Assembly (NCBI RefSeq): GCF_001184025.1
Contig: NZ_BBYG01000010.1
Coordinates: 496,001 to 560,000, forward strand
Reading direction: 5' to 3'
DNA length: 64,000 nucleotides
DNA from: Streptomyces maremycinicus
GTDB taxonomy: Bacteria; Actinomycetota; Actinomycetes; Streptomycetales; Streptomycetaceae
Below the pieces are notes generated by a model that saw nothing but the letters and a program-made list of their open reading frames with translations, made no database searches and was not told where the DNA came from. Position numbers and translations under genes: made by a program. Numbering within the stretch: position 1 is the first letter of the stretch; each line of letters starts with the position of its first letter. Shown here piece by piece: positions 32,071-39,567 of this stretch.

Positions 32071-34218
32071 TCAGGCGTCCCCCCGCGCCCGCAGCAACAG
32101 CAGCGCCACGTCGTCCATCCGCTCGTCCGCCGCGGCGTAGGGTCCCACCAGTTCGTCGGCCAGCTCGGCCAGCGGACGGTCCCCGGCCTCGCCGAGCCGC
32201 CGCCCCAGGTCGGCGATCGCGTCCTCGATGTCGACGTCCGGCGTCTCGATGAGGCCGTCGGTGTAGAGGGCGAGGACACAGCCCTCGGTCAGCTCCACCT
32301 CCGTCGTCGGGTAGGTCGCCGAGCCGTCGATGCCCAGCAGCGGACCGCCCGCGAGGTCGAGGACCCGTACCCGGCCGTCCGCCCGGCGCAGCAGTGGCGG
32401 GGGATGCCCGGCCCGGGCCATGACGGCCCGCCCCCGGGCCGGATCCAGCCGCAGGTACAGACAGCTCGCGAACAGCTCGGAGCCCAGGTCGATCAGCAGC
32501 CGGTTGGTGCTGCGCATGACCTCCGCCGGCTCCTGCCCGACCGTCGTGTACGCGCGGACGGCGGTGCGGATCTGCCCCATCAGCCCGGCCGCGGTCACGT
32601 TGTGCCCCTGCACGTCCCCGATCACGGCCGCCGCCTGCGGATGCGAGGGCACCAGGTCGTAGAAGTCCCCGCCGATCTCCATGCCCCGCGTGGCGGGCAG
32701 ATAGCGGGCCGTCGCCTCGATGCCGGGCAGCGACGGCAGCGAGTGCGGCAGCAGCGCCGCCTGAAGCCCGTGCGCCAGCTGGTGCTTGACGTCGTAGAGC
32801 AGGGCGCGGTCCAGGGCCTGCGCGATCAGCCCGGCGAGGCTGGTCAGCACCGCACGCTCGTGCGTGGAGAACGCGTGCGGTTCGGCGTAGGCCAGCACAC
32901 AGGCTCCCACCGGGCGGCCGGAGGCGATCAACGGCAGGAAGGCCCAGGCGGCGAAGCCGTCCGGGGTCGAGCGCCGGGCCGGGTACAGGCGCTCCAGGTG
33001 CTGCCGGGAGTCGAAGAACGCCGGGACGCCGTGGGCGACCGCGTGCGCGCCCGGCGTCGGGGAGGACATCGGCGTCCGGTCGAACCGCTCCACGACCCGC
33101 GGGTCGGGGTAGCCGTGGTGCCCGAGCACGTGCAGCCGACCGCCCCGGGTGCCGAGCAGCGCCAGCGCCTGACTGCCCACCGCCGGCGCGATCTCGTCCG
33201 CCACCAGTCCCACCACGTCCTGCACGCTCACCGTCTCGGTGAGTGCCCCGGCCATGCTCAGCGCCTGGGACATCGACACCAGCCGGGTCGGTGCGTCGCC
33301 CGAGCGGGGATCGGACGGGCTCATCTCCGACACCGCCCGGGCCCGGCTGATCCGCACACTGATCCCGGTGGTGCTCGGATACAGCCGGAGGGACAGCCAC
33401 TGCGAGGGCGGGCGCAGCGCCACGAACGAGGTGGCCTCCTGGCTGAGCAGCGCGGCCCGGTAGCGCTCCTCGTACAGAGGATCGTTCAGCCAGGGGACTG
33501 CCGCCCACAACTGTGAACCCAACAGCCCGCTCACCGGGACGCCGAGCAGCTCGGCCGCCGCCTCGTTCGCGAAGCCGACCCGTCCGCTCAGATCCAGGGA
33601 GCACATCCCGTACGGCAGCCGCGCCACCATCCGGGCCGCCTCGAGCGTGCCGAGCGTGTCGGAGACGCCGCCGAGCGGGCCCGCGTCCAGCACATCGGAC
33701 TCGGCCCGCACCTGGCGGTTGTTCGACGCGGCGCGCTCCAGGCGCACCGCGAGCCGCTCGCAGGCCGACGTCAGCTCCTGGCGCTCCCGGTCGGACAGCT
33801 CCGGCGGGTGCGAGCCGGGCCAGGTCACGTAGACCGCGCCGTACACCCGGGACGCGGTCGCCACCGGCAGCGCCGCCAGCGCGAAGGGATACGGCAGGAC
33901 GACGGCGATCCGCGGATACCGTCGGGCCATCTCCTCCTCCCCGCCCACCCACACCAGCCGCCGCTCGCGCACCGCCTCGGCGACCGGGATCGGCGCGCTC
34001 AGGCCCACCCGCTCCCAGGGCGCCGCGAAGGACCGGGGCAGCCCCGCCATCACCGCCATCTCCAGCAGCGGCTCGTCGCCCGGCCGCAGATACACGGCAC
34101 CCGAGTGCGCCCCGACGGCGTCCATCATCGACGTCAGCGACAGCGAGAGCAGCGGTCGGCCGACCGGCGCCCATTCGGTCGCAGGTGCCTGACCGGACGA
34201 CTTCTGCCCGTCCGACAC
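32071..34218 (-). CDS. GAF-PAS-GAF-PP2C SpoIIE/RsbU-like phosphatase
   Basis: A 715-residue cytosolic regulator. In order: GAF (about residues 25-165), PAS (about 195-300, MCSLDLSGRVGFANEAAAELLG), GAF (about 320-475) and a SpoIIE-type PP2C phosphatase (about 490-710) with GGDFYDLVP, VIGDVQGHN, ALYTDGLIE and MDDVALLLL motifs that hold the metal-binding aspartates. Unlike the other two phosphatases in the window it has no HATPase domain, so it would only dephosphorylate an anti-sigma antagonist. Start GTG 34218 is preferred because GAGGAG (34228-34233) lies 9 bp upstream; the GTG at 34227 abuts that site. It sits between the protease gene and ramR, divergent from the latter. Confidence 0.9.
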   Translation of the reverse strand: MSDGQKSSGQAPATEWAPVGRPLLSLSLTSMMDAVGAHSGAVYLRPGDEPLLEMAVMAGLPRSFAAPWERVGLSAPIPVAEAVRERRLVWVGGEEEMARRYPRIAVVLPYPFALAALPVATASRVYGAVYVTWPGSHPPELSDRERQELTSACERLAVRLERAASNNRQVRAESDVLDAGPLGGVSDTLGTLEAARMVARLPYGMCSLDLSGRVGFANEAAAELLGVPVSGLLGSQLWAAVPWLNDPLYEERYRAALLSQEATSFVALRPPSQWLSLRLYPSTTGISVRISRARAVSEMSPSDPRSGDAPTRLVSMSQALSMAGALTETVSVQDVVGLVADEIAPAVGSQALALLGTRGGRLHVLGHHGYPDPRVVERFDRTPMSSPTPGAHAVAHGVPAFFDSRQHLERLYPARRSTPDGFAAWAFLPLIASGRPVGACVLAYAEPHAFSTHERAVLTSLAGLIAQALDRALLYDVKHQLAHGLQAALLPHSLPSLPGIEATARYLPATRGMEIGGDFYDLVPSHPQAAAVIGDVQGHNVTAAGLMGQIRTAVRAYTTVGQEPAEVMRSTNRLLIDLGSELFASCLYLRLDPARGRAVMARAGHPPPLLRRADGRVRVLDLAGGPLLGIDGSATYPTTEVELTEGCVLALYTDGLIETPDVDIEDAIADLGRRLGEAGDRPLAELADELVGPYAAADERMDDVALLLLRARGDA

Positions 34219-34479
34219 GGCGACCACCTCCTCGCCCGGCGCCGCGCGCGAGCCTCAGGGTCCAAATCTGCCCCCTGGCGGCCCGGTGCGCACGGCGAGC
34301 GACGCGCCCGCGGCGGGCCGCCGCCCTACCCCGTCGGGTCATCCTCATGCCCCCTCGGCCGAAGCGCGCGACGGCGTACGGGCGCCCCGCGTGCGCCCCC
34401 GCGCATCCCGATGGCCGGATCCTCGCGCTGAGATACGGTCCCGGAGCCGAAGAATGGGCACGCGTTCCACACCATGTTC

Positions 34480-34515
34480 AACACCACGGACAACACCACG
34501 GACAACAGCACGGAC
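34480..34515 (+). repeat. 12-bp direct repeat in the ramR leader
   Basis: AACACCACGGAC twice and AACAGCACGGAC once, head to tail, 31 bp before the ramR start. It may be a leader element or a regulator site; nothing more can be said from sequence. Confidence 0.8.
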
Positions 34516-34545
34516 CGGTGTACGGCGAAGGCTGAAGGGGCGGCA

Positions 34546-35154
34546 GTGATCCGGGTTCTACTGGTGCACGACGCATGTCTGGTCAGATCGGTCCTCGCGC
34601 AGTGGCTCTCCCGGGAACCCGATCTCCGGGTGGAGGACGTCCCCTGGCGCGGCGCGGCCGTCCGCGTCGGGGCGGTGCGCCCGGACGTGTGCGCGGCGGA
34701 TCTCGACTCCTCCGACGCCTACGGTCTGCCGCCACTGGGGGAGTTATGCCCGCGGGGCGGTGGCCCGGTGCCGCCCCGCCTGCTGGTGCTCGCCAGCGCG
34801 AACCGGCCGGGCCTGCTGAAACGGGCGCTGGAGGCGGGGGCGCTCGGTTACGTCGACAAGGAGGGCTCACCGGAGCAACTGCTGCGCGGCATCCGGCGGG
34901 TCGCCCGAGGGGAACGTTTCGTCAATGACTCGCTGGGCTTCGGCTTCCTCAAGGCCGCGGAGATGCCGCTGACCGGCCGGGAGCTGAGCGTGCTGACCCT
35001 CGCCGCGGAGGGGGCCTCCATCGCGGAGATCGCCGGGAACCTGCATCTGTCCCACGGGACCGTGCGCAACTACATGGCTGCCATCACCCGCAAGACCGGC
35101 GCCCGCAACCGGGTCGACGCCATCCGCATCTCCCAGGGGCAGGGCTGGCTGTGA
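34546..35154 (+). CDS. ramR: RamR/AmfR-type response regulator
   Basis: A 202-residue NarL-family regulator, the expected activator of the ram/amf operon. The receiver part (residues 1-120) keeps VLLVHDACLVRSVLA at the start, an Asp-containing VCAADLDSSD phosphorylation region, LVLASANRPG and the switch lysine in YVDKEGS; the first acidic pair is reduced to a single Asp. The C-terminal LuxR helix-turn-helix (about 135-195) is canonical: MPLTGRELSVLTLAAEG, IAEIAGNLHLS, HGTVRNYMAAITRKTGA. Start GTG 34546 has AAGGGG upstream; an extension to 34474 would be encoded by the 12-bp repeats. No sensor kinase gene lies nearby, as in known ram/amf clusters. The 3' half is overlapped by the open frame of ramB. 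Confidence 0.85.
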   Translation: MIRVLLVHDACLVRSVLAQWLSREPDLRVEDVPWRGAAVRVGAVRPDVCAADLDSSDAYGLPPLGELCPRGGGPVPPRLLVLASANRPGLLKRALEAGALGYVDKEGSPEQLLRGIRRVARGERFVNDSLGFGFLKAAEMPLTGRELSVLTLAAEGASIAEIAGNLHLSHGTVRNYMAAITRKTGARNRVDAIRISQGQGWL

Positions 35155-37284
35155 GCCGCGCCCCGTTTCCCGGGCCCCTTCCTCTCTCCCCGCATCCCAG
35201 CCGCCGACGAGATCGCGGTACAGGGGGGAGCGGCGCTCCACCTCGTCGTGGGTCCCGTACGTGGTCCGCGGCCCGTCCATGACCAGCACCCGGTCGGCGC
35301 GCCTGGCCGAGCTGATGCGGTGGGCGACGACGACCAGGGTGCCGCCCGTCCGGGCGGCGAAGGCGCGCTCGGCGCGGGCCTCCGCCTCCTGGTCCAGGTG
35401 ACTGGTCGCCTCGTCCAGCAGAGCGAGCGGGGCGTGCGACAGATAGGCGCGGGTGAGGGCGATCAGCTGGCGCTCGCCGGCCGACAGCGCCCCGGGGTCC
35501 ACCCTCGCCGCCGGTCCGCCCAGCGCGTCGAGCAGCGCGGTCAGCCCGACCGCCTCGGCCGCGGCGAGCAGCTCCTCCTCCGGCACGGGGTCCGGCCGCA
35601 GGTGGGTGAGATTCTCCGCGAGGGTGTCGCTGAACACGTACGCCTCCTGCGGGATGAGCACGCGCCGGGCGGCCGCCTCGCCGCTCGGCACCGGCCGCCC
35701 GCAGACGCGTACCGTGCCGCGCACCGGTTCCAGCAGCCCCGCGACCAGCCCGGTCAGCGTGGACTTCCCGATTCCGCTCGGCCCTACGACGGCCAGATGC
35801 GCCCCGACGGGCAGGGTGAGCGTGAGGTCGTCGACGACGGGCGCGGAAGCGGGACCGTAGGCGAAGGTGAGGGAGGTCAGTGCGAGCGCGGGGTGTTCGC
35901 CGGTGGGGGTACGGCCGGGCGGCGAGGGGTGACCGGCGGACGGGGACTGGTCGGCGTATGCGCGGTGGCCCATGGATGAGGGGTGGCCGACCGGCGGGAA
36001 GTGACCGGCGGACGGGGACTTGTCGGCGGACGGCGACCGGCCGGGGGGCGGGCGGTGGTCGGCCGGCGGGGACTGGTCGGTGGACGAGGGATGGCTGGCG
36101 GACGGGGACGGGTCGGGGGACGAGGGGTGGCCGGGGGGCGGGCGGTGGTCGGCCGGCGGGAGGGGGGTGCCGGACGAGCGGGGGGTGGCGGACGAGCGGT
36201 TCGGTGTTTCGCGTGGCGGGGGCAGGGCCGGGCCGGTGTTTTCCGGCCGCCGCGTGGTGGGCGGCCGCTGGGGCCCGGTGCGCCGGTGCTGCGGGGCTGC
36301 CGTCCGGGTCTCGCCGTCGGCCGGGAGGTCCGGGGTCTCGCCGGGCGGTGCCAGCCGCCGCAGGACGACCGTCAGCCGGGAGCCGCTCGTGCCGAGGCCG
36401 TGGACCAGCGCGGTCAGGGCCGGGAGCAGGGACTGGGTGACATAGGCGAGGGCGCCGACCAGCGCGCCGGGGGTCACGCCGTGGCCAAGGAGCCAGGGGG
36501 CGCAGGCCAGCAGCAGGACCAGCGGCAGATGGCCGCCGAGCGCCAGACACGCCACGCGGGCCACGCCCCAGTGGGCCAGGGCGCGGGCGGCCCGCAGCTC
36601 GGCGTCGACGAGCGGGCCGGTGTCCCGGGTGATCCGGTCCTCCGCGCCCGCCGCCGTGATGTCGCGGAGCCCGGGGACGACGACGCCCAGGTGCCCCGCC
36701 AGGGCCTCGTCGGCGGCGAGGAACGCCTCCTGCCGCCGGGCCAGCGGACGCAGGGTCACCGCGAACAGGCCCACGCCGGCGGCGAGCGGCGGCACGACCA
36801 CCAGCAGGAGCCGCGGCGCGAGGGCCGTCAGGCCGAAGAGCGCGCCGGCGGACGTGAACACGAACGAGCGCGACACCATCACCAGGCCCGCGAAGCTGTC
36901 CCGCGCGATCTCCACCTGCTGGGTGAGCCCGGACAGCGCACCGCCGTCCGCCTCCCGCACCCCCCGCCGCACCACGCGGGTGACCAGCCGGTCCCGCAGC
37001 GGTTCCACCAGCGCGGCGACCGCCCCGTAGACCCGGCCGGTCCCGTAGGCGCCCACGAGCACGCCGAGCCCCGCCACCGCCAGCCACCACAGCCCCACCG
37101 CGGACCGCCCGGCCAGGAACCCGTCGTCCAGCGCGCGCGCCAGGGCGTAGCCGAGCAGGAAGGTCTGCCCGGTCTCCAGCACCGACCAGCCCGCGAGCCG
37201 CAGAACGGCCCGCCGTCGTTCCCCCAGGAAGCGGAGCCCCCTGGCCCCGAGCCCTCCCCTGCCGCCCGCCCGGCTCACCGCCAC
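34867..37284 (-). CDS. ramB: RamB/AmfA-type ABC exporter subunit with long linker and read-through tail
   Basis: Half of a heterodimeric ABC exporter for the SapB-like peptide. Membrane domain about residues 25-310, then an unusual Pro/Ser/His-rich low-complexity linker of about 150 residues (repeats such as PPADHRPPPG and SPSAGHP), then the ATPase with GPSGIGKST, LSAGERQLIALTRAYL and LALLDEATSHLD. The expected end is near SPLYRDLVGGW (about nt 35200), yet the frame continues about 108 codons to 34867, antisense to ramR for 288 nt; the tail is not protein-like. Either the gene is longer than its relatives or a stop was lost. The start is GTG 37284 or, better, GTG 37278, which overlaps the ramA stop in a GTGA junction. 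Confidence 0.78.
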   Translation of the reverse strand: MAVSRAGGRGGLGARGLRFLGERRRAVLRLAGWSVLETGQTFLLGYALARALDDGFLAGRSAVGLWWLAVAGLGVLVGAYGTGRVYGAVAALVEPLRDRLVTRVVRRGVREADGGALSGLTQQVEIARDSFAGLVMVSRSFVFTSAGALFGLTALAPRLLLVVVPPLAAGVGLFAVTLRPLARRQEAFLAADEALAGHLGVVVPGLRDITAAGAEDRITRDTGPLVDAELRAARALAHWGVARVACLALGGHLPLVLLLACAPWLLGHGVTPGALVGALAYVTQSLLPALTALVHGLGTSGSRLTVVLRRLAPPGETPDLPADGETRTAAPQHRRTGPQRPPTTRRPENTGPALPPPRETPNRSSATPRSSGTPLPPADHRPPPGHPSSPDPSPSASHPSSTDQSPPADHRPPPGRSPSADKSPSAGHFPPVGHPSSMGHRAYADQSPSAGHPSPPGRTPTGEHPALALTSLTFAYGPASAPVVDDLTLTLPVGAHLAVVGPSGIGKSTLTGLVAGLLEPVRGTVRVCGRPVPSGEAAARRVLIPQEAYVFSDTLAENLTHLRPDPVPEEELLAAAEAVGLTALLDALGGPAARVDPGALSAGERQLIALTRAYLSHAPLALLDEATSHLDQEAEARAERAFAARTGGTLVVVAHRISSARRADRVLVMDGPRTTYGTHDEVERRSPLYRDLVGGWDAGREEGARETGRGSQPALPLGDADGVDPVAGAGLAGDGSHVVAHGPVGQMQVPGDLRDGGPLRGEGQHAQLPAGQRHLRGLEEAEAQRVIDETFPSGDPPDAAQQLLR
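35890..36250 (-). repeat. Repetitive DNA encoding the ramB linker
   Basis: Irregular GGCGGG/GGCGGACGGGGAC-type repeats that encode the Pro/Ser/His-rich linker between the membrane domain and the ATPase of RamB. Confidence 0.75.
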
Positions 37285-39230
37285 CCCTCCGGCCCGGCCC
37301 CGGCCTCAGTTGGCGCCCCGGCCCCGGTTTCGGTCCGCGTAGCGGCCCTGGTTCCGGCCTCGGCTTCGGTCCGCGCCCCGGGGCCGGCCCCGGTCCCGGC
37401 TTCGGTCCGCGCACCGCTCCCGGCCCCGGCCTCGGTCCGCGCACCGCTCCCGGCCCCGGTCCCGGCCTCAGTTACCGCCCCGGCCCCGGCCCCGGCCTCC
37501 GCCCGTGCCCCGCCCCCGGCGGTCGTGCCGAATACCGCGCGGTATTCGGGCCGGCGCCACAGTTGTGCATGTGGTCCCACCGCGCGCACCCGGCCGGCGT
37601 CCAGCCAGGCCACCGTGTCGGCGCGGGCGGCCGTGGAGGCGCGGTGGGCGACCACGAGACGGGTGGCCGTCGTGCGGCCGAACACGGACCGGGTGACCTG
37701 GCGTTCGGTGATCGTGTCGAGGCTGGAGAGGGCGTCGTCGAGGATGAGCAGCCGGCCGCCGTGGGCGAACGCGCGGGCCAGGCCGAGACGCTGGGCCTCG
37801 CCGCCGGAGTGCGGGGCCTGCGCGCAGGGTGTGGCGTAGCCGTGCGGCAGGCGGCGGACGAAGTCGTCGGCGCAGGCGGCGCGGGCGGCTTCCCGGACCC
37901 GATCCGGGGAGGCCCTGCCGAGCGAGACGGTGTCCTCGATCGTCGTGCCCAGCAGGGCCGGGCGGTCGAAGGCCTGGGCGATCGCGGCCCGCAGTTCGGC
38001 CCGGGGGAGATCGCGCAGTGGCACGCCGTCCAGCAGGACCTCGCCGGCGTCCGGATCGGCGAGCCGCCCCGCCAGCGCGGCCAGCAGTGACTTGCCGGTG
38101 CCGGAGCGGCCCACGAGAGCCAGGGTCGTCCCGCCCGGTACGACCAGGTCGACGCCGTCCAGCACCGTACGGCCGCCGCGACGGGCGGTCACGCCCCGCA
38201 GCTCGAGCCGGCCCGGGCCCTCCCGCGGCAGGCGGCGGTCGCCGTGGCGGGGGGCCGGTTCGCTCAGGACCTCGCCGAGGCGGGCGCCCGCCGTCCGGGC
38301 CCTGACCAGGCCGGAGAGCTGTCCGACCAGGACGCCTACGCCGGTGGCGAGGACCGCGTAGCGGGACGCGGCGAGGACGTCGCCCGGCGACAGCCGGTGC
38401 CGGGTGAGCAGCAGCCCCGCCACGGCGACGACCCCGAGGTGCAGCAACGGCGCCACCGCGGTCGCCTGCGCCGCGGCCCGGCCCTGGACCCGCCACATGC
38501 GGCGGCCCGCCCGGGACAGCTCGGGCAGCGGCCGCAGGACGCGCGCGCTGTCGCGGGCCGCGGTGCCCGCCGCGCGGATCGTGCGGGCCCCGCCGACCGC
38601 CTCGGTGAGCGCGGACGCGATCCGCCCCTGTGCCCGCTGGTACTCCGCGACGCACGCCGAGGTGTCCCGGGCGAGGGCCCGCAGCAACAGGGTCAGGACC
38701 GGCGCACCGGTCAGGAAGACGGCCGCCAGCCACGGGTCGACGACGGCCAGCGCGGCCACCGCGCCGACGGGCCCGGCGAGCGCGGCGAGCAGCGCGGCGC
38801 GGGTGCCGGGCGCCGTACCGGCCTGGGCGGCGTTGCCGACGACCCGGGCGACGAGGTCCCCGGAGCCGAAGCGGGCCGTGGCGCGCGGGCCCACGGCCAG
38901 GACGTGCCCGGTGATCCGCCGGCGCAGGAAGGCGGTGGTGCGGGCGTCGAGCGTGCCGCCGAGGACGGTCTCGCACGCGTCGAGCAGGGTCAGCAGCAGG
39001 GTGAGGGCCGCGCAGCACAGCACCCAGCGGGTCGCGGGGGAGTGGGTGAGCAGCAGATCCAGGGCCCGGCCGAGGGCCGCGGGCAGCAGCAGCGCGGCCC
39101 CGGTCGACGCCACGCTCACCAGAGCCAGCCCCACGCAGCGCGCTCCGCTGTGCCGGGTGGCCGCGCCGAGCAGCGCACCGGTCGTCCGGTCCATGGTCGT
39201 CCGGTCCATGGTCGTCCGGTCCATCGGCAT
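37275..39230 (-). CDS. ramA: RamA/AmfB-type ABC exporter subunit
   Basis: A 651-residue partner of RamB. Six membrane helices span about residues 30-320; the ATPase has Walker A GRSGTGKSLL, a signature altered to HSGGEAQRLGLARA and Walker B LLILDDALSSLDT. The N-terminus repeats MDRTT three times from a 15-bp tandem repeat (39179-39223), so any of three ATGs could start translation; GGAG precedes the first two. The last 80 residues are a low-complexity tail of GAGSGARTEAG-type repeats. In the cluster order ramC-ramS-ramA-ramB it follows the peptide gene after a hairpin and overlaps ramB, so both subunits are made together. Likely task: export of the matured SapB-like peptide. Confidence 0.85.
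   Translation of the reverse strand: MPMDRTTMDRTTMDRTTGALLGAATRHSGARCVGLALVSVASTGAALLLPAALGRALDLLLTHSPATRWVLCCAALTLLLTLLDACETVLGGTLDARTTAFLRRRITGHVLAVGPRATARFGSGDLVARVVGNAAQAGTAPGTRAALLAALAGPVGAVAALAVVDPWLAAVFLTGAPVLTLLLRALARDTSACVAEYQRAQGRIASALTEAVGGARTIRAAGTAARDSARVLRPLPELSRAGRRMWRVQGRAAAQATAVAPLLHLGVVAVAGLLLTRHRLSPGDVLAASRYAVLATGVGVLVGQLSGLVRARTAGARLGEVLSEPAPRHGDRRLPREGPGRLELRGVTARRGGRTVLDGVDLVVPGGTTLALVGRSGTGKSLLAALAGRLADPDAGEVLLDGVPLRDLPRAELRAAIAQAFDRPALLGTTIEDTVSLGRASPDRVREAARAACADDFVRRLPHGYATPCAQAPHSGGEAQRLGLARAFAHGGRLLILDDALSSLDTITERQVTRSVFGRTTATRLVVAHRASTAARADTVAWLDAGRVRAVGPHAQLWRRPEYRAVFGTTAGGGARAEAGAGAGAVTEAGTGAGSGARTEAGAGSGARTEAGTGAGPGARTEAEAGTRAATRTETGAGAPTEAGAGPEGWR
39179..39223 (-). 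repeat. 15-bp tandem repeat at the ramA start
   Basis: GGTCGTCCGGTCCAT three times head to tail (plus-strand reading), encoding three MDRTT units. It multiplies the possible start codons. Confidence 0.92.
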
Positions 39231-39247
39231 CCTGCTCCCGCGCTTCC

Positions 39248-39274
39248 TCGGAGGTGTCGGAGGTGTCGGAGGTG
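39248..39274. repeat. 9-bp tandem repeat upstream of ramA
   Basis: TCGGAGGTG three times, 18 bp upstream of the first ramA ATG. Confidence 0.9.
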
Positions 39275-39296
39275 TCGCAGTCCTGGCGGACGGCCC

Positions 39297-39331
39297 CGGG
39301 CGGCCCCCTCCCCTGGGGAGCGGACCGCCCG
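39297..39331 (-). terminator. Hairpin between ramS and ramA
   Basis: Outer arms CGGGCGG (39297-39303) and CCGCCCG (39325-39331) enclose an inner CTCCCC-T-GGGGAG hairpin (39308-39320). It probably acts as an attenuator that favours ramC-ramS over ramAB transcripts. Confidence 0.7.
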
Positions 39332-39363
39332 GAGCGTTCAGCGTGTCGTGTGCGTTCCGCGGG

Positions 39364-39477
39364 TCAGAGACAGAGCAGAACGCTGGCCGCGCTGACGCAG
39401 GACAGCAGGCTCACGGTGCTGTTGGCGCCGCTGGTGTGCTCGTCGGATTCCATCGTCTGAAGGTCGAGCAGGGCCAT
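39364..39477 (-). CDS. ramS: RamS/AmfS-type SapB-like lanthipeptide precursor
   Basis: A 37-residue precursor of a SapB-type class III lanthipeptide, a surfactant peptide that helps aerial hyphae leave the medium. It starts MALLDLQTME, the leader motif of RamS/AmfS peptides, in which LLDLQ is the recognition helix for the synthetase. The core holds two copies of the ring-forming pattern Ser-x2-Ser-x3-Cys: residues 20-27 (S20, S23, C27) and 29-36 (S29, S32, C36), ending one residue later. GAGAGGA lies about 7 bp before the ATG. The gene lies between ramC and ramA as in known ram/amf operons. Confidence 0.93.
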   Translation of the reverse strand: MALLDLQTMESDEHTSGANSTVSLLSCVSAASVLLCL

Positions 39478-39513
39478 GGTGTGTCCTCTCATCGATTCAT
39501 CGGTGAAATGTCA

Positions 39514-39528
39514 CGTCCCGTGGGGACG
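39514..39528 (-). promoter_or_regulatory. Small hairpin between ramC and ramS
   Basis: CGTCCC-GTG-GGGACG, a 6-bp stem with 3-nt loop 37 bp before the ramS start. It may influence processing or expression of the ramS part of the transcript. Confidence 0.5.
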
Positions 39529-39567
39529 GGTTGCGTCACGACTCCGTCGGGTTGTGGCGGAGCCGCG

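Noticed and set aside
31448..34348. 966-codon minus-strand open frame over the protease tail and phosphatase
   Set aside because: Its sequence is a frame-shifted copy of the phosphatase gene plus antisense of the protease repeats.
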